Source of the DNA: Cardinalis cardinalis
Taxonomy: Eukaryota > Chordata > Aves > Passeriformes > Cardinalidae
DNA length: 64,000 nucleotides
Direction of reading: 5' to 3'
Assembly (NCBI GenBank): GCA_014549065.1
Contig: JACDOX010000062.1
Location: 248,001-312,000, forward strand
The position numbers were made by a program, and so were the translations under genes. The notes beneath the pieces were generated by a model. That model saw nothing but the letters and a program-made list of their open reading frames with translations, made no database searches and was not told the DNA's origin. Shown piece after piece: positions 1-13,200 of the stretch (position 1 is the first letter of the stretch; each line of letters starts with the position of its first letter).

Positions 1-3000
1 CATCATCGCTGTTACTGTTGAGAGAAGTAGGTTTGCTCACTTGCATATTTGAATGGTTTGACCNGGAGATATTTTTTCATTACTACATGGGTTTCAAAGC
101 CCCCTCATCTTCTGGCAGAAATAAACAATTTTTGTCACACTTAGTGCCACACATTTTTAACTAGCTTGTTATTTCCCCTGCTCTGCACACAAGAGCCTGA
201 ATGGTCAAAGGCATCAGTGCTGCAAATGCTCCTGTAGCCCTGCATTATTATTGCTGTAACCCCCACCTGGCAGTCTGACACTCAGCAGAACCCCTTAAAT
301 CCAGCTGCCACACCAGGAGCAGTCACTTTATTCTGCTTTTAATTTAGAGAAANGGAAAACCAAATGTACCTACACACTCTTATCTCTAATTTGATATCAA
401 AGGTCTAACATGCAGATATTCTAAACAGGCAGGAATTTGCTCATGACTTCTCTAACCTGTGCCTTAGAATGTACGTAAGAATTTACAACAGAAGGGAAAC
501 AGATCAAGTAATGTTAACTCCACAGTTCCACAAAACCTAATGAAATAAACTTGCCTTTCTAATTTAGATTAGTTTGTGATAATTGCACTGAGCACTGTGC
601 TGTTCTTCTACCCCCTCTCCCTTCCACAGCAGTTATAAACCATCAGAGTTAGACAGCAATGCAAACCCAGTGTCTAGAGAACCTAAGAATTCATTCTGTA
701 GCCTCTCAGAGTTCAGACCTGGTTTACTGCATGAAAAAGTCTGGTGTTAGAAAACCACAACACTCATCTGGGTTTAGATTTCTTCCTANTATATTGTTGA
801 AAAAAACTTTGCAAAGTAGCGCACTGATAAGGAGTCCTACACAGTAAACAAGTGAGATCTATTGTTCTCATGCTTAATCATTGATTTCTACTGAAGNTGG
901 AAGTGAGAGGACAAAATCAATTGAGTATCCTGGCTCTAAGTTTAGGAACATGTTTGGTTAAGTGTTCACAGACAATTTTATGTGTAAATATCATTTTTCC
1001 ACACACATATGTGTAGACACTGCTAAGGTACCTAATCAAGGCGTGTCTGTGACAGTTTAGGCTATCTGAACATCCATCCTAACAAATTACTTTTAATAAC
1101 TTCCTATGACCTCCTGACTGTGATTTTTTTCTCATCCTTCTCCATCTCTCCAACACTGTAAACAAGAGCCTTCCAAGAAAACACAGCCTTTAGAATTTCT
1201 CTCAATTAAATTTAGTTCTCCAAGAGCTAATATTAAACACATATGCAGACCAATGCAAAAGGGATTCTCTTCTAGATTTACAATTTCTCTTTTTTTTTTT
1301 GAGAATGGCAAAAAGGAGCAAAGCTAACTTTTCACAACCCAGTTGTTTCACAACCCAGTTGCAAAGTTGCCTCTCATTGTTATAAAATTAAAGACCATGT
1401 CCCAGAATTTAACCAAAAGGTGGCAGCCTTCCATCCACTATCTCTGTGCTTTGGATATCAGTTCTCTAGAACTGATCATAAGGAAAACAACATTTTTTAA
1501 ACCTTAAAACGTTTTATTATTTTTTTTTTATATTTTAACTTTTAAACTACTTTGCCTAGCTTGGTAGGAATCATTCTGCTTGCTTAATCCAAGAAGGTTT
1601 ACAGAATTAAGCATGTCTGAAAAATGACATGACCCTTTGTAGTTTAAGATGTCTGTCTTTCTTTTTGAAATTCTGTCAGAGGAAGGCTAAGAAAGACCAC
1701 AGTAACTTTTAAAAGATCTGAGCTGCTAAAAAGAGAGAGAAAAATCTCTAGAAGTGGAATAAATATATTATTAGATCATAAAATCTGTTTCCCAACAGAA
1801 CATGAAATATTTCCTACGGAGAAGATNCTGAATTAATGCCATTGTTAGTAAAATTGAAAAGAAAGACAAGGGCCAACAATAGCTATAGATTACACAGGTT
1901 TTAGTAGCTATAAACATGCACTCTGTGAATATNTATCAGCTACANTCTTCTCTATCAAAACACTATTGAACTCCCTTAACAGTTATCTATACCAAATGCA
2001 GCATTTCATAGTACCTGATACTTGGAATATGGAAATCACTCTCAGATAAAACAAGGACTGCATACATGATAGGGGCAGATTTTTTAGCAGAGCAATGATA
2101 TAGAAATATTAATGTGAGATGAAACTTTAACTGGTCTCATCTTTCACAAATGCCCTTTAAGGGAACATTTTGACATTTTCTAGACCTTCCAATTTCCCAT
2201 TCTTCCTCACTGCTGCTTGCTGGGGAGCTGCAGTGCACAGAGCCAACATCGCTGTGTGTGCTGGAGCAGGCACCCCCAGTGCTCCTCAGTGCTCCCCAGT
2301 GGAGGTCAGAGGGAGCCCAGTGTTGTGTGATGGAAGATGTGTTTGTCGACAGGAAGGGCAAGAATTGTATTATCAATCAAATGTAGGTCACCATAAATTA
2401 CAATATCATTAGGCAGAAAGGCAGAAGAACTCTCTCTCTGAGAAGCTGCCAAGGGGATTACACTGCACAAGTGCTTGTCAGCAAAGACTGGGCACAGTCA
2501 GTGCTCTCGTGTCACTGCTTCATTTTGTCCTGCTAAGGGCTCACCTTTGGAAAGGCTCTATATAGTGGACTTTGTGGATACAGTATGGCTACTAATGTGA
2601 AAAACATATTTTTGCTGATTCCAGACTNCATCCTCTGTTGCTTCAAAAATCTCATTTGATTGATAGTAGGCATGGACAAAACTCCAGTGCTAACGAAGCT
2701 GCAGACTCAGTAAATGCTGTGCAGAGAATAAGGAAATGAAGATTANGAATTTTCCTGGAAAACATTCTTAACACTTATTGACCTGAAGCATCCACTATGG
2801 GTTTTGTTTTGTTTTAAAATGAATGCAACATCACAGAAGTAAATTAATACTAAACACTAAAAGGGACCATTCATTTTTGAAGTTCCTACAAATTTTAGTA
2901 TATCTAATAGAACATACCAGGGTTTCTAAAGGCACATTCATCCTTTAATAGTGCCCTTTTTAAAGGGCATTTTAATATTGCTCCTAAAATATTGNTTATC

Positions 3001-4210
3001 TGTTAATTATCCTAGTCTGGAATTCAGTTGAGAGGTACTGAAATATTTTCCTTTAATCTAATGAAATATTTGTACTGGGCCAAATTCTAGTCCCAGTGAG
3101 GTTATCTTGGTACTATGAGCTTCTCTGAAAAAAAGGTTCAGTATCTACACCATAAGTTTTGTTTTAAAACTGTATTTTATGATTTATAGTTTTATAGTGA
3201 CCACGTGGAAATGACAGACATGTGTGCATTAACTGAATTGTCGTAAAAGGAAGAGGGGTGTGCAGGTCATACAGGTTAGGGAGGATACACAAATTTATTC
3301 CAATTCTATGAATTCAGTAAATGATTGGGTAAAATGCATTTTTAGCACTGAACTACTCTTGCTCATAGATGTAATTATTGGAAAAATAATATATTTGGGG
3401 GGAAAAATCCCCCCCATTAGCAGTTGGATTGAAAAATCTTTTGGGATAAGAGTATGTACTTCTTATCCAAGCACTCCATAAGAATCACAAAGCATATTCT
3501 GTTATCCTTCCATGATTTATGTTTCTGTGATGCTAATAATTAAATATTCTACTAACAGAAGAGTTTTCTATTAAAGTTTATTCCTCAGACCACTGAGCTA
3601 GAAAATAATTGGTCATAACTAAACTTTAAAATNAAGACAGTCCTTGAGTTAATACTGTGCATTAGCTCAGAAGGAGACTGAATTATCTTAAATGTTCACT
3701 TAATAGTGCACAATCTTTGACTTGTATGGATTTTGTTTTCATACGGTATCATCCTGCATATCTGCTTTACAGAATAAATTCCATCACTGGTAAATACACA
3801 GCACANACCTCTGTAGCCTGTGGAGAAAGTTTTTCTAACTGATGCTATTATTTCATCATTAGGTTTTCCTTTATATAGCTCTCTCTTTCTTCTTCCAACA
3901 GTAGCTATAGCAATAATCACAAGCAGGAAATTTGCAGTATATGGGATAATAAAGGGGNACATCTCCCAAAGCCCAAAGGGAAGTTGAGTCTCCCTGGCTC
4001 AAGAAAGTACTAGTTTGATGTATTATGTCTCAAATTTCAGACTCCAGTTCTGCAAAACCACATACATAACCTCTCTAGGTAAACCAAATAAAAACCTGTT
4101 CTTNTAAGCTGTTTACATAAATAAGCATGGGAAGAATATGCAATTACAGAAGTAAGTTCATCAAAATATTCTCCCTAATGACTCATAAATTTATTCTTAT
4201 GCATCTATAG
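1..4210 (+). other. COL11A1 intron (3' part), no exon seen
   Basis: AT-rich DNA without Gly-X-Y coding in any frame. The window starts inside this intron. It contains a 16-bp perfect tandem duplication at 1330-1361, a T10 run near 1290 and a moderately GC-rich patch at 2210-2330. The open frames here are short and unlike any protein I know. Confidence 0.8.
1330..1361. repeat. Perfect 16-bp tandem duplication
   Basis: TTTCACAACCCAGTTG occurs twice back to back with no mismatch. It looks like a recent slippage or end-joining duplication within the intron. Confidence 0.9.
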
Positions 4211-4264
4211 GGTGAGCCTGGAGAAGCTGGCAACCCTGGACCTCCTGGAGAATCTGGAACAGCT
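4211..4264 (+). CDS. COL11A1: COL11A1 helical exon, 54 bp (first in window)
   Basis: It encodes six Gly-X-Y triplets, GEPGEAGNPGPPGESGTA. The acceptor AG is at 4209-4210 after a weak pyrimidine tract, and the donor is gtgagt at 4265. It begins on a Gly codon and is phase 0 on both sides, the standard fibrillar collagen unit. It is the 18th exon from the 3' end. Confidence 0.95.
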
Positions 4265-7200
4265 GTGAGTATTTTGTTGTTGTCTTATCATTAACATTTA
4301 TTATGGTGAACTGTGGTNTCTGGCAGGGCTTTGGTAAGCATTTCCTCAGATCACTTGTGTATGTTTTCTTTGAATTTTCAGCTGAGAACTTATACGTTTA
4401 AAATGACATTTGTTTCCATATAATCATGGCCACGTCTTGTACTTACAGAGGATGGAGACTTCCCAAAACAATACCAATTTTTCCTTCCATAAGTATTAAC
4501 TTTGGCTTGCATGTTTCTCTTTCTGGAAACAGTTCAATGATGCAATCTGGATACAGAATTTGGCACTTGACCTAAGAGATCCTTATTTCCCACTCACACA
4601 CCACTATTTATCNAGGAAATTGATAAATTTTCATTGTCTGAAAAATCAGTTTGCCATTGTGATCTTTTGGCCATTCCATTTCCAGATGGCATTTTTGTGT
4701 TCGTGTGTTTTCCACAGGGTCCAAAAGGTGAAAGGGGAGAAAAAGGTGAAGCTGGTCCACCTGGAGCNGCCGGACCACCAGGTGCTAAAGGACCTCCAGG
4801 TGATGATGGGCCTAAGGGTAACCCAGTAAGTGAGCTTCATAATTCTAACCCAAACCACTGTGAAGCATTGCTGAATACAATCTGTGAATGCAGAACCATA
4901 GCATTTCCTGCAAGTGCACTATGTTCATTATATGCTTCATAAAAGATTTCTGATGAGTGCTACCTGCTTGGCAATGGATGACACATTCCTTGCTTTTTCC
5001 TGATCTATCTAGGGCCCAGTTGGTTTTCCTGGAGATCCTGGTCCNCCTGGGGAACCTGGTCCAGCTGTAAGTATATCTTAAAAACAGTTTTNGGTCCTAG
5101 TCTTAGCTTGTACTTAATTCTAGTTGACCCTCTCTCTTTCTNGTTTGGGCATGAACTCTTGCCTGTAAGATCCATTGCTTTTCTGTTCATGCATTTCTCA
5201 AGGCTTAAAAATGTTAAGAAATATTTTAAAATTTTTGAAAAATAATGACCTTGGGAAAATGCTCTATAGAAAAATAGTNTTCTTATATTCATATACGAAA
5301 GAGAAGGGCTTAAATTAGCTGAATTTTTAATTTTGTTGACTTTCCTTGAATTCTGTAGGGTCAGGATGGTGTTGGTGGAGAGAAGGGTGAAGATGGTGAT
5401 CCTGGTCAACCTGTAAGATTTTTCTCTCATTTTATTTCACCTGCATGATCTCTCTGATGATAAGAAAGTACCTTTTGCCAAATNAGTGGTTTTTATGCAG
5501 TCATACTTAAAAATGTTTTCAGAGTGGACACTTTTTCTATTATACTGAAAAATAACTATTTATTTCCTTGAAGAGGTAGAACTGCCCACATTACAGTAAC
5601 AGAGTGAAGCAAGAGCTCAATTTCTTTTACCAGTAGTGATNTATTAAAGGATTTCTGCTGGAGCTGCTGAAGAGCACTAAAAATAGAGCAGCTCTGAGCA
5701 TAAGAAAGAAATGCTGCAGCCAAATAATCTTCATTAGCTGAACTAAAAAAATTAAGCCAAGATCTTAAGCAGCACCTGAGCAATACTCATATTAAGCATC
5801 AAAGCTCTGTTTCTGTAGATTCTGTCCATTGATGGGGCTAACACATGGCAGATGTCCATGGCATTTAATACAGATGAGAACTTCATCCTTTATTACTGCT
5901 GTGATTTTAATTTTCTGTTGCAGGGTCCACCAGGTCCTTCAGGTGAAGCTGGCCCACCTGGTCCTCCTGGGAAAAGAGTAAGGATTATCTCATCTTCTCT
6001 TGTACACTTCTCTTTCTGAGACACTGTGTCCTTGAGAATTTCAGCTACTTGTTTCATGCTGGGACACTCACATCTGACATTTGTCATTTCTTTTAAGTAA
6101 TGTAATAGGAGAAATGAAAAAATAGAAACAGCAGAGAAAGCTCTTTAACATGGGTTATAAGAATATAAGAATAAAAAAAACCATAGGGAAGAATGCATTG
6201 CTTACCCATAAAGGTGCTTTTTCTTTTCACTCAAGAATTCAGTGTGTACTGAATCAGTCTGCTAACAGCAGTGTGAGTTGGTATGACAGTATTAGCAGAC
6301 ATCATCTTTAGGCACNTGTCTGCTATCAGGGAGCAGGAAGAATGTGTCTGTTTTGGTGTCTTTAGTCTTGGAAATAAAATAATTTCAATGCAGCTACTGN
6401 GCAAAACTGTATCATCCTCTCTGTATACAAAATTAACAGGAAGGCATTTCTGTAACTTATGAAGCTATTCCTTTTCTAAAGCTCTTGAAGGTTCACAGGG
6501 TTTATTTACAAATATACCTAATCAAACCCAGTAAATAATGTTGCAGTCACAGAACTGTAATAGATGCATCAACCCTTAGTCTGCTTCAGAGAGCAATTAG
6601 ATGCAGTTTTTACACTTTAAAAAACAGAAGAAGTTGCATTATTAAATGTAAGCTGAGAATTATTTAACAAAATATGTTAAATTGCTTGGTTTAATGGGCT
6701 TGAGTGGAATGACATGCCTAATTAGTTTTATTTATTTTATACAGTAATATGTTTGCTCCACCAACATGCAAAGTATTTATAATATTCTAAATTATTATGG
6801 TCACATTAGCAACCTTATTCTAAAACTGAAATATGGCTCAACTGAATATTAGCAATTAATATGTTTGCTNGACATTAAATTAAAACTTCCTGCTTTCTTA
6901 TACGAAAGGCAATAGCTCACTCCTCAGAGATGGGCTATATTCTATCTGATTGTACCAAGACAAAAAAAAACAATTTCAAAGCACAGATTCCATGTTACCT
7001 GTGGTTTGACACTTTTCCAATTTAGGGAAAATGCATGGCTAAATATTGCAATGTAGTCCCTTTCTAAATTTTGAAGAAAACATTTTTAGAATCAGATTCT
7101 ACTTTACNTGAGCACCAGAATATTTCAAACTTGTAGGGAATCTGTATTATATTAATGTTACACTAGAAAGTAACAGTGAAAGACTGAAAGGTTCATACTT

Positions 7201-10200
7201 ACCTGGAAAAACTGCTTTTCATTAGTTTTCATCACTTGTATGGTAGAATCAATTCCAANAAAAAGCCCTAACAAGAGTCTTAATTTGGATTGAGAAGGAC
7301 ACACAGTTTCAGTAGTAATATTGCTGTCTGTGAGGTGCAGCTCTGGCTACACTACTAGAAAGCAAAATTCCACTCCATTTTTTGGTTTTCAGTCTCTGAA
7401 ATAATGAGCTGGCANAGCTCAGAATCCATACTTTTAATTAAAGGCTCTTGAAATCCTCAACAGTAGGCTCCTTATTTATTTCNTTATACATTTTCATTCC
7501 CCTCTTCCATTCCATTTTGTAACTGACCTCAGTTTTACTGCCCAGTCTTCTAAAATCATGTTTATTACCAGCTGTCAGAGTTTTGAGCAATCTCTCTCTA
7601 GTTACAGCGTTTAAAAGTTTCCCCAGCTCTCCCTGGGAAGCAAATTCTAGTGAAAGACATGGGCATATATCATTTTTCCATTTTATCTAAGAAATTGATA
7701 AGCCAAAACCATAATCTTCAAAGGNTGACTTTTGTGACATAGTAATTGACAAAGTCTTGAGAAGTGATTTTTTTAAAAGTTTAATTAAACAGTAATTATT
7801 ATTTTACATATTCTGACTTCTTAAATTATCTGTGCATGCACCAGATCAGAAAAATACATGCTCAGAAGACTATATGCATCGATGTAATTTAGCTGCAAGT
7901 AATAGTATTAATTGTGGCTGCTTATCTAGAACTAGAGATANAGACTGAACCCCTCTACAGTTATGTTGTTATTATTATTTTTCTGAAACAAAATCCCTTG
8001 CTCTTACTTTTGGGTCTTCTTTTTGGTTTGCCATACAGTACTGGGTAACGCTTCTAGTTTGAATTTATTGATTTCCATCTGACAAATGTTAAAAGTAGCA
8101 TGAGGAAAAGACACCGTCAGAGAGTATTTGTCCTTCAGATCGATATGCAGTCAATGCAGATCAGCACAGACAGCACTCCTTGCCTGTGCTCCCAGCCCTT
8201 CACTGTGCCAGGCACTTGAGCTTTGGGATCTNCTGCTGGGCTGCTTTCCTGTGACAATCAGATGTCCACATCACATACACACAAACCTTCATATGCCAAC
8301 CAAGTTTTAGAATTTAAAGCTTAAGACTAAGATATATTTTTGTTCTCAACTGGAGGCCATATCATCTTTTTCCATTAAAAGAAGAGATGTTAATACTGAA
8401 GCAAAGCCAGCAATTTTGCAAATCAGAAGTTTATTTGGTTTGCTGCCTTTAAATACAANGTTGAATAACTTAGGGAAAAAATAAAGTGTTTCTATGAAGG
8501 AGATTTTTTTTTTCCATTTTGGCTACAGCATGATGCTGCCTCAGCAGGGTGTACTCAGCACTTAAAAATTAATTTCTCTCNTGATTTCAAATGCACAGAA
8601 TACCTAACAATATGCCAGGTTCCTATCACAACAGGCTAATGAAAGGTGGTAATGGTTTTTCTGTGTTGGAAGTCATGTTTTAAGCCAGATGACAGCTATA
8701 AACAACAATTGAAATTATTTTAATGAAATANGGAAGAACAGAGAAAAATATTCAATAGGTTCANGTAACAAAAGTTGAGAACTAGTTTGTTTCTGCATGA
8801 TTACTTTTGTCTTCTTGGTTCATAAAATGTATCAGGCAGTATATCCAAAACGACAATGCNATGTTGATAAGAATCAGCAAGGCAGCTGGGGTGATGAGGG
8901 GTAGAACCATGCATTAGTGTGCAGCACTGTTACCGAGGTGCTCTCTGTCTGTCACAATCCCCCAGGCGCTCCCCCAGCGCAGCGGGAGGCGGCAGAATTG
9001 CAAGGAGCGCTCTGTGCCTGCAGCAGCCCCGGGGCAGCTCCTGCAGCAGCTCCGTCCTGGGGCGGCCCGGGCACTGCTGCTAATGTCAGGCACTGTACTT
9101 GTATTTTAGCCATCACACTGGGCTTAGCCCTGCTAATTAATTCAAGCTGCAGCTTCATTTCTAGATTATGCAGAGACCATATTTCTCAAGTACNATCTGC
9201 CACATTCAACCCTTTTTAGTCTCTTAGATAGGGTGGGTTAGAATCCATGTGGGAACTTCAAGCAAGTAAAGAAAAGGGACACGTAAATTAATTCATGTAA
9301 GAGAAAAAGTCATGTTTCTAAACTGCTTCTGAATTTATGTACCTGTTGATCTTTCTTATTATCACTGCAAACTGTGATCCACCCAACAAATTACAACCTA
9401 CACAAAGGGCTACATACATCAGACGTTATTAATTATTATGGGAACAGCAGGGATTTAAAATATTCTTCCTGCTTCAAAGAGTCAGCATTTGGCCCAGGGC
9501 ATCTAAGCTTCTCTGTATTTTGAAGAAATAAAACTAAGTCCTTTGCCCCTTACAGCTCTTAAAAATACTAAAGAAAAAAGCTGCTGATACCCACAACAAC
9601 TGGTCAAAGTCCTCTTGTGGTTAATTCAATTCATTTGGCATTATCTTTGATGTAGTCTGAACTACCTCTGCTGGCCAAAAGGTTCATGCAGTGCTGCAGA
9701 TGTTCAGTGTCACCCTGGAGAAAGCTTAATTTCAGAAGCAAATGAATGATCTTAATATACTTCTATGTAAATAGCTATAAAATGAATATAAATTTCCAGG
9801 AATTGAAACCAGTGGAGTTGCTCAAGGTATGTGCCCAGGTAGCAGTGGATAGTGAAATATATCAGGCAATAAAAGGTTTGGGCTAAGTTCAGCTCTCGCA
9901 TAAAAAATGGCTTTAGGTCAAATACTGATCCAAAGCCCTGAGCCCACAAAGCAAACAGGCAAACACTTAACTGGAAGTACAGTTCTCATCTGTAAAACTA
10001 AATTTGTGTTCTGGTGCTTTGCCTTTAAGGAGCCTAAATTGGTTTTCTATATGTTGTTAAGAAGTNAAAAGCAGTAAATAAATGGAAGTGATTGAATTTT
10101 TCTAGTTGCGGATCTTCAGAACATTTTTTTTACATAAAAATCTGCTTGTTGCATTAATGAACAGTTGAGTCTTATATAGATTCACAAAATCACAGCATTT

Positions 10201-13200
10201 GAGCATAGTCACTGTTCTTTCATGTTCCTTTAAGCTGCTCATTGGCTGGCAAGAAATAGCTACTTGTAATAAACACATTTCCCAGGCTAAAAATTAACCT
10301 TGTAGGAGAACAGTTGGTCCATTATCTTGAGTGCATCTTTTCTAAACTAGGCATATAAGAGAACCATTTTCAGAAGAGTGCATTAAATTCTAGACACTGC
10401 TCCTGTTCATAACTGAAGCTATGAATATTAATTACCTGACCTAAAAATCTGCCCTTGATGTTCTGGAAGAGAAAAATGTCTTTTTATTTTTCACTTTCAT
10501 ATTTAGTGGATAATATCTCAATTTTTGGTTGTCCAAATCTAATCAGGCCTCTTACTGAGCACATCCCTGACTTAGAGATTACAGAAGTATTTGCCACACT
10601 GTGCACTGTAGAAAGAGAGGCCTTTTTGGAATCAGTGGATAAACTACAGTGAATAGATAGAATTCAATGCAAAGCAAGTTTAAAATTAATTTTTATTGTA
10701 CATATAAATTAGTATTGCCTTTTTCTTTTATATCCCATTTTGTTGGGGATTTTTTGGTTTTTTTTAATTGTTGTTGTTTATTTGTTTTCCCAAACAAATG
10801 GAACCTCATCACCTTTTAGATATTCTAAAAAACCAGAAAATTTTATAGGGGAATGAGAGCTGTTTGGTATTTCTTAGCCTGTGAATAAAATATCAAAAAA
10901 AAAAGAAATTTAATGTTATTTTGTAAGCATTTGCTACTTATTAATATGGTGGGAATTGCACTTTCAGAATTTTTTCACTGGTTATATTTGAAAAAACCTG
11001 AGATTATGAGCTCAGTGTCCATATTTTACAGGGACCTCCTGGAGCAACAGGTGCTGAAGGCAGACAAGGTGAAAAAGGTGCAAAGGTAATACACTGAAGG
11101 GTTTTTTTTGAAGCATAGAAATATTAACTATTTATAATTTAAAAGTCAATCGCTTATGATGCACTGAATGTGGAACTTTTCAAAGTAATAACAGGCACGG
11201 TGTAAAATTCAAATTCAGACCCAGAACAAATAGCAGTATGTAATGGAGTGGACCCAGCAGTGCAGGCGCAGCACAGCTCNCCTGTAACAAGCAAGGGAAG
11301 CCTGCTCTGCTGGCACCACACCTTTCTGTGAAGCCAGAGACATTTCACTCAGGAAATCATCCTGTGCAGAACTCTGGCTTTTAAAAGCACTTTTCCTCTT
11401 GTACATCCCTTCGGTGCCAAACTCAGCCCCTGTCTGACCTGGTCTGTTCTTTCCAGGGTGAACCTGGTGCAGAAGGGGCTCCTGGAAAAACAGGGCCAGT
11501 TGGGCCACAGGGACCTGCAGGGAAACCTGGCCCAGAGGGTCTCCGGGGCATTCCTGGCCCTGTGGTAAGTCATGGAGCATCTAAAATCTTAAATGTTGCC
11601 TTTCCTCTATATACACNGGTAAAGCCAGCTTTTTGTTTTTTCTAGGGAGAACAAGGTATGCCTGGAGCACCAGGTCAGGATGGCCCTCCTGGACCTCTGG
11701 TGAGCATCCTTTTCCCACATGTCAGTCATAGAAGCCTCCAAAAGCATCACTGAAAGATCTCCCTTCTAATATTTGAGAGCTTAAATATTCTGTTAAAATT
11801 TGGAGCTGAGTATATTAATGAACTATATGCTTTCAAATGCACAGACTTCCTGTCAGCTCAGAAAGAACTTTTCAATGCATTGCTGCAAATTAATTTTGGA
11901 TTTTAAGAAAGTAAAGTTGATATGTAAAAGTTTCTGAGGCTAGGTTTCCCTCCTTCCCCTCCCATCCTCCACAAAAGATTGCTATCAGGAGAGTGTGAAG
12001 CCTGATTTGCAGTAGAGCACAACACACTGCAGGTGAAAAGTCTAATTCTGCATTCCAAAAGCTTAAAAATTTCACATTTCATTCATGAATTATGTATTTG
12101 CCTATGCTTTTGCATCTAGTGATATCCTGAAGTGGAGATGGAAAGCATAAGCACTGAATAATATTTTGTACATGAAATGTTATGGCATTTTTGAATATGT
12201 GCCAGGTGGAAAAGGTCTCTTACCACTCCTATCCATAGCAGAAGTTGTCCACTGCCACCAGGAGAGCAGTGGTGAGGATAGTGTAGCAGCTCTACACCTC
12301 ATGGACACATGAGCAGTGTGAGATTAACAGCCTCTGNAAAATTCATGGTTTTGCACAGGCATTTCATGGCCTGTATTTTTTACCTCATTATGTACAAATT
12401 ACACAAAACCAGCATTGCCATTCTTATAAAATTTAAAGATTTCTCAAATCAAGAATTTAGTTGACCCTCTGCTGCATAGATTTCTACTCATGCAACCGTT
12501 TATAGATTTTTAATCATAAAGTAATTTAAATACCACTGCAGCATCATTATGATTTTTTAAACATACATTTCATCTTGGGCTTTAAATCATGTCATCAATC
12601 ACAACCATCAGCCACTGAATGTGTACTTTGACTTGAACTGCCTTCAATAGCATTTGAAGAAAACATGATTTGAGCAGGATGTTAAAACTTACTTTAACGT
12701 TACTTCCCTTGATTTATAAAGGGCCCACCTGGCTTGCCTGGACTGAAAGGAGACCCAGGTTCCAAAGGAGAGAAGGTATGCTTTGCTAACTGGTTGTGTC
12801 TTTGTAACTTCAGCCCAGTCTACAACCTGTATAAAGTCAGCAGAGAGAAGCAGCAGGGTTAGTAGCAGCAAGGCATTGTATCATGCTATCAAACAGCTTC
12901 CACAGCCCTAAGAATCATCATGAAGTTTTAAGCCATATCCTGGAAACACCTAGAAAGAAAAAAATTACTGCCTGTGTGGTAATCTATAGACCATGTGGTC
13001 CCTGCAATGAGAACCCCAAAGANATTGATGTAAAGAGAACTGTCAGGTTTACAAGAACAAAGCAAGTAGAAATTATGAGTATTGGCAAGAAAAAAATACA
13101 AATATTTAACAGATAATACTTTCTTTTGAAATAGTGGATTGAGACATCTGGGATGTCTCAATGGCATTTTCCTATGGAGTCCCAACAATGTATGGATTGG

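Noticed and set aside
5893..6087. Minus-strand frame rich in Gly-Pro (GGPGGP), like a second collagen
   Set aside because: It is the complement of the + strand helical exon at 5924-5977. GGN/CCN codons mirror each other, so antisense frames look collagen-like.
8917..9219. Open frames on both strands over the CpG-rich islet as a coding exon
   Set aside because: GC-rich DNA has few stop codons. Neither frame shows a Gly-X-Y pattern or known domain, and the collagen register is complete without an extra exon.
10150..10200. ATTCACAAAATCACAG as a CR1 3'-end remnant
   Set aside because: The similarity to the CR1 terminal words is too short, and the adjoining sequence does not continue the match.
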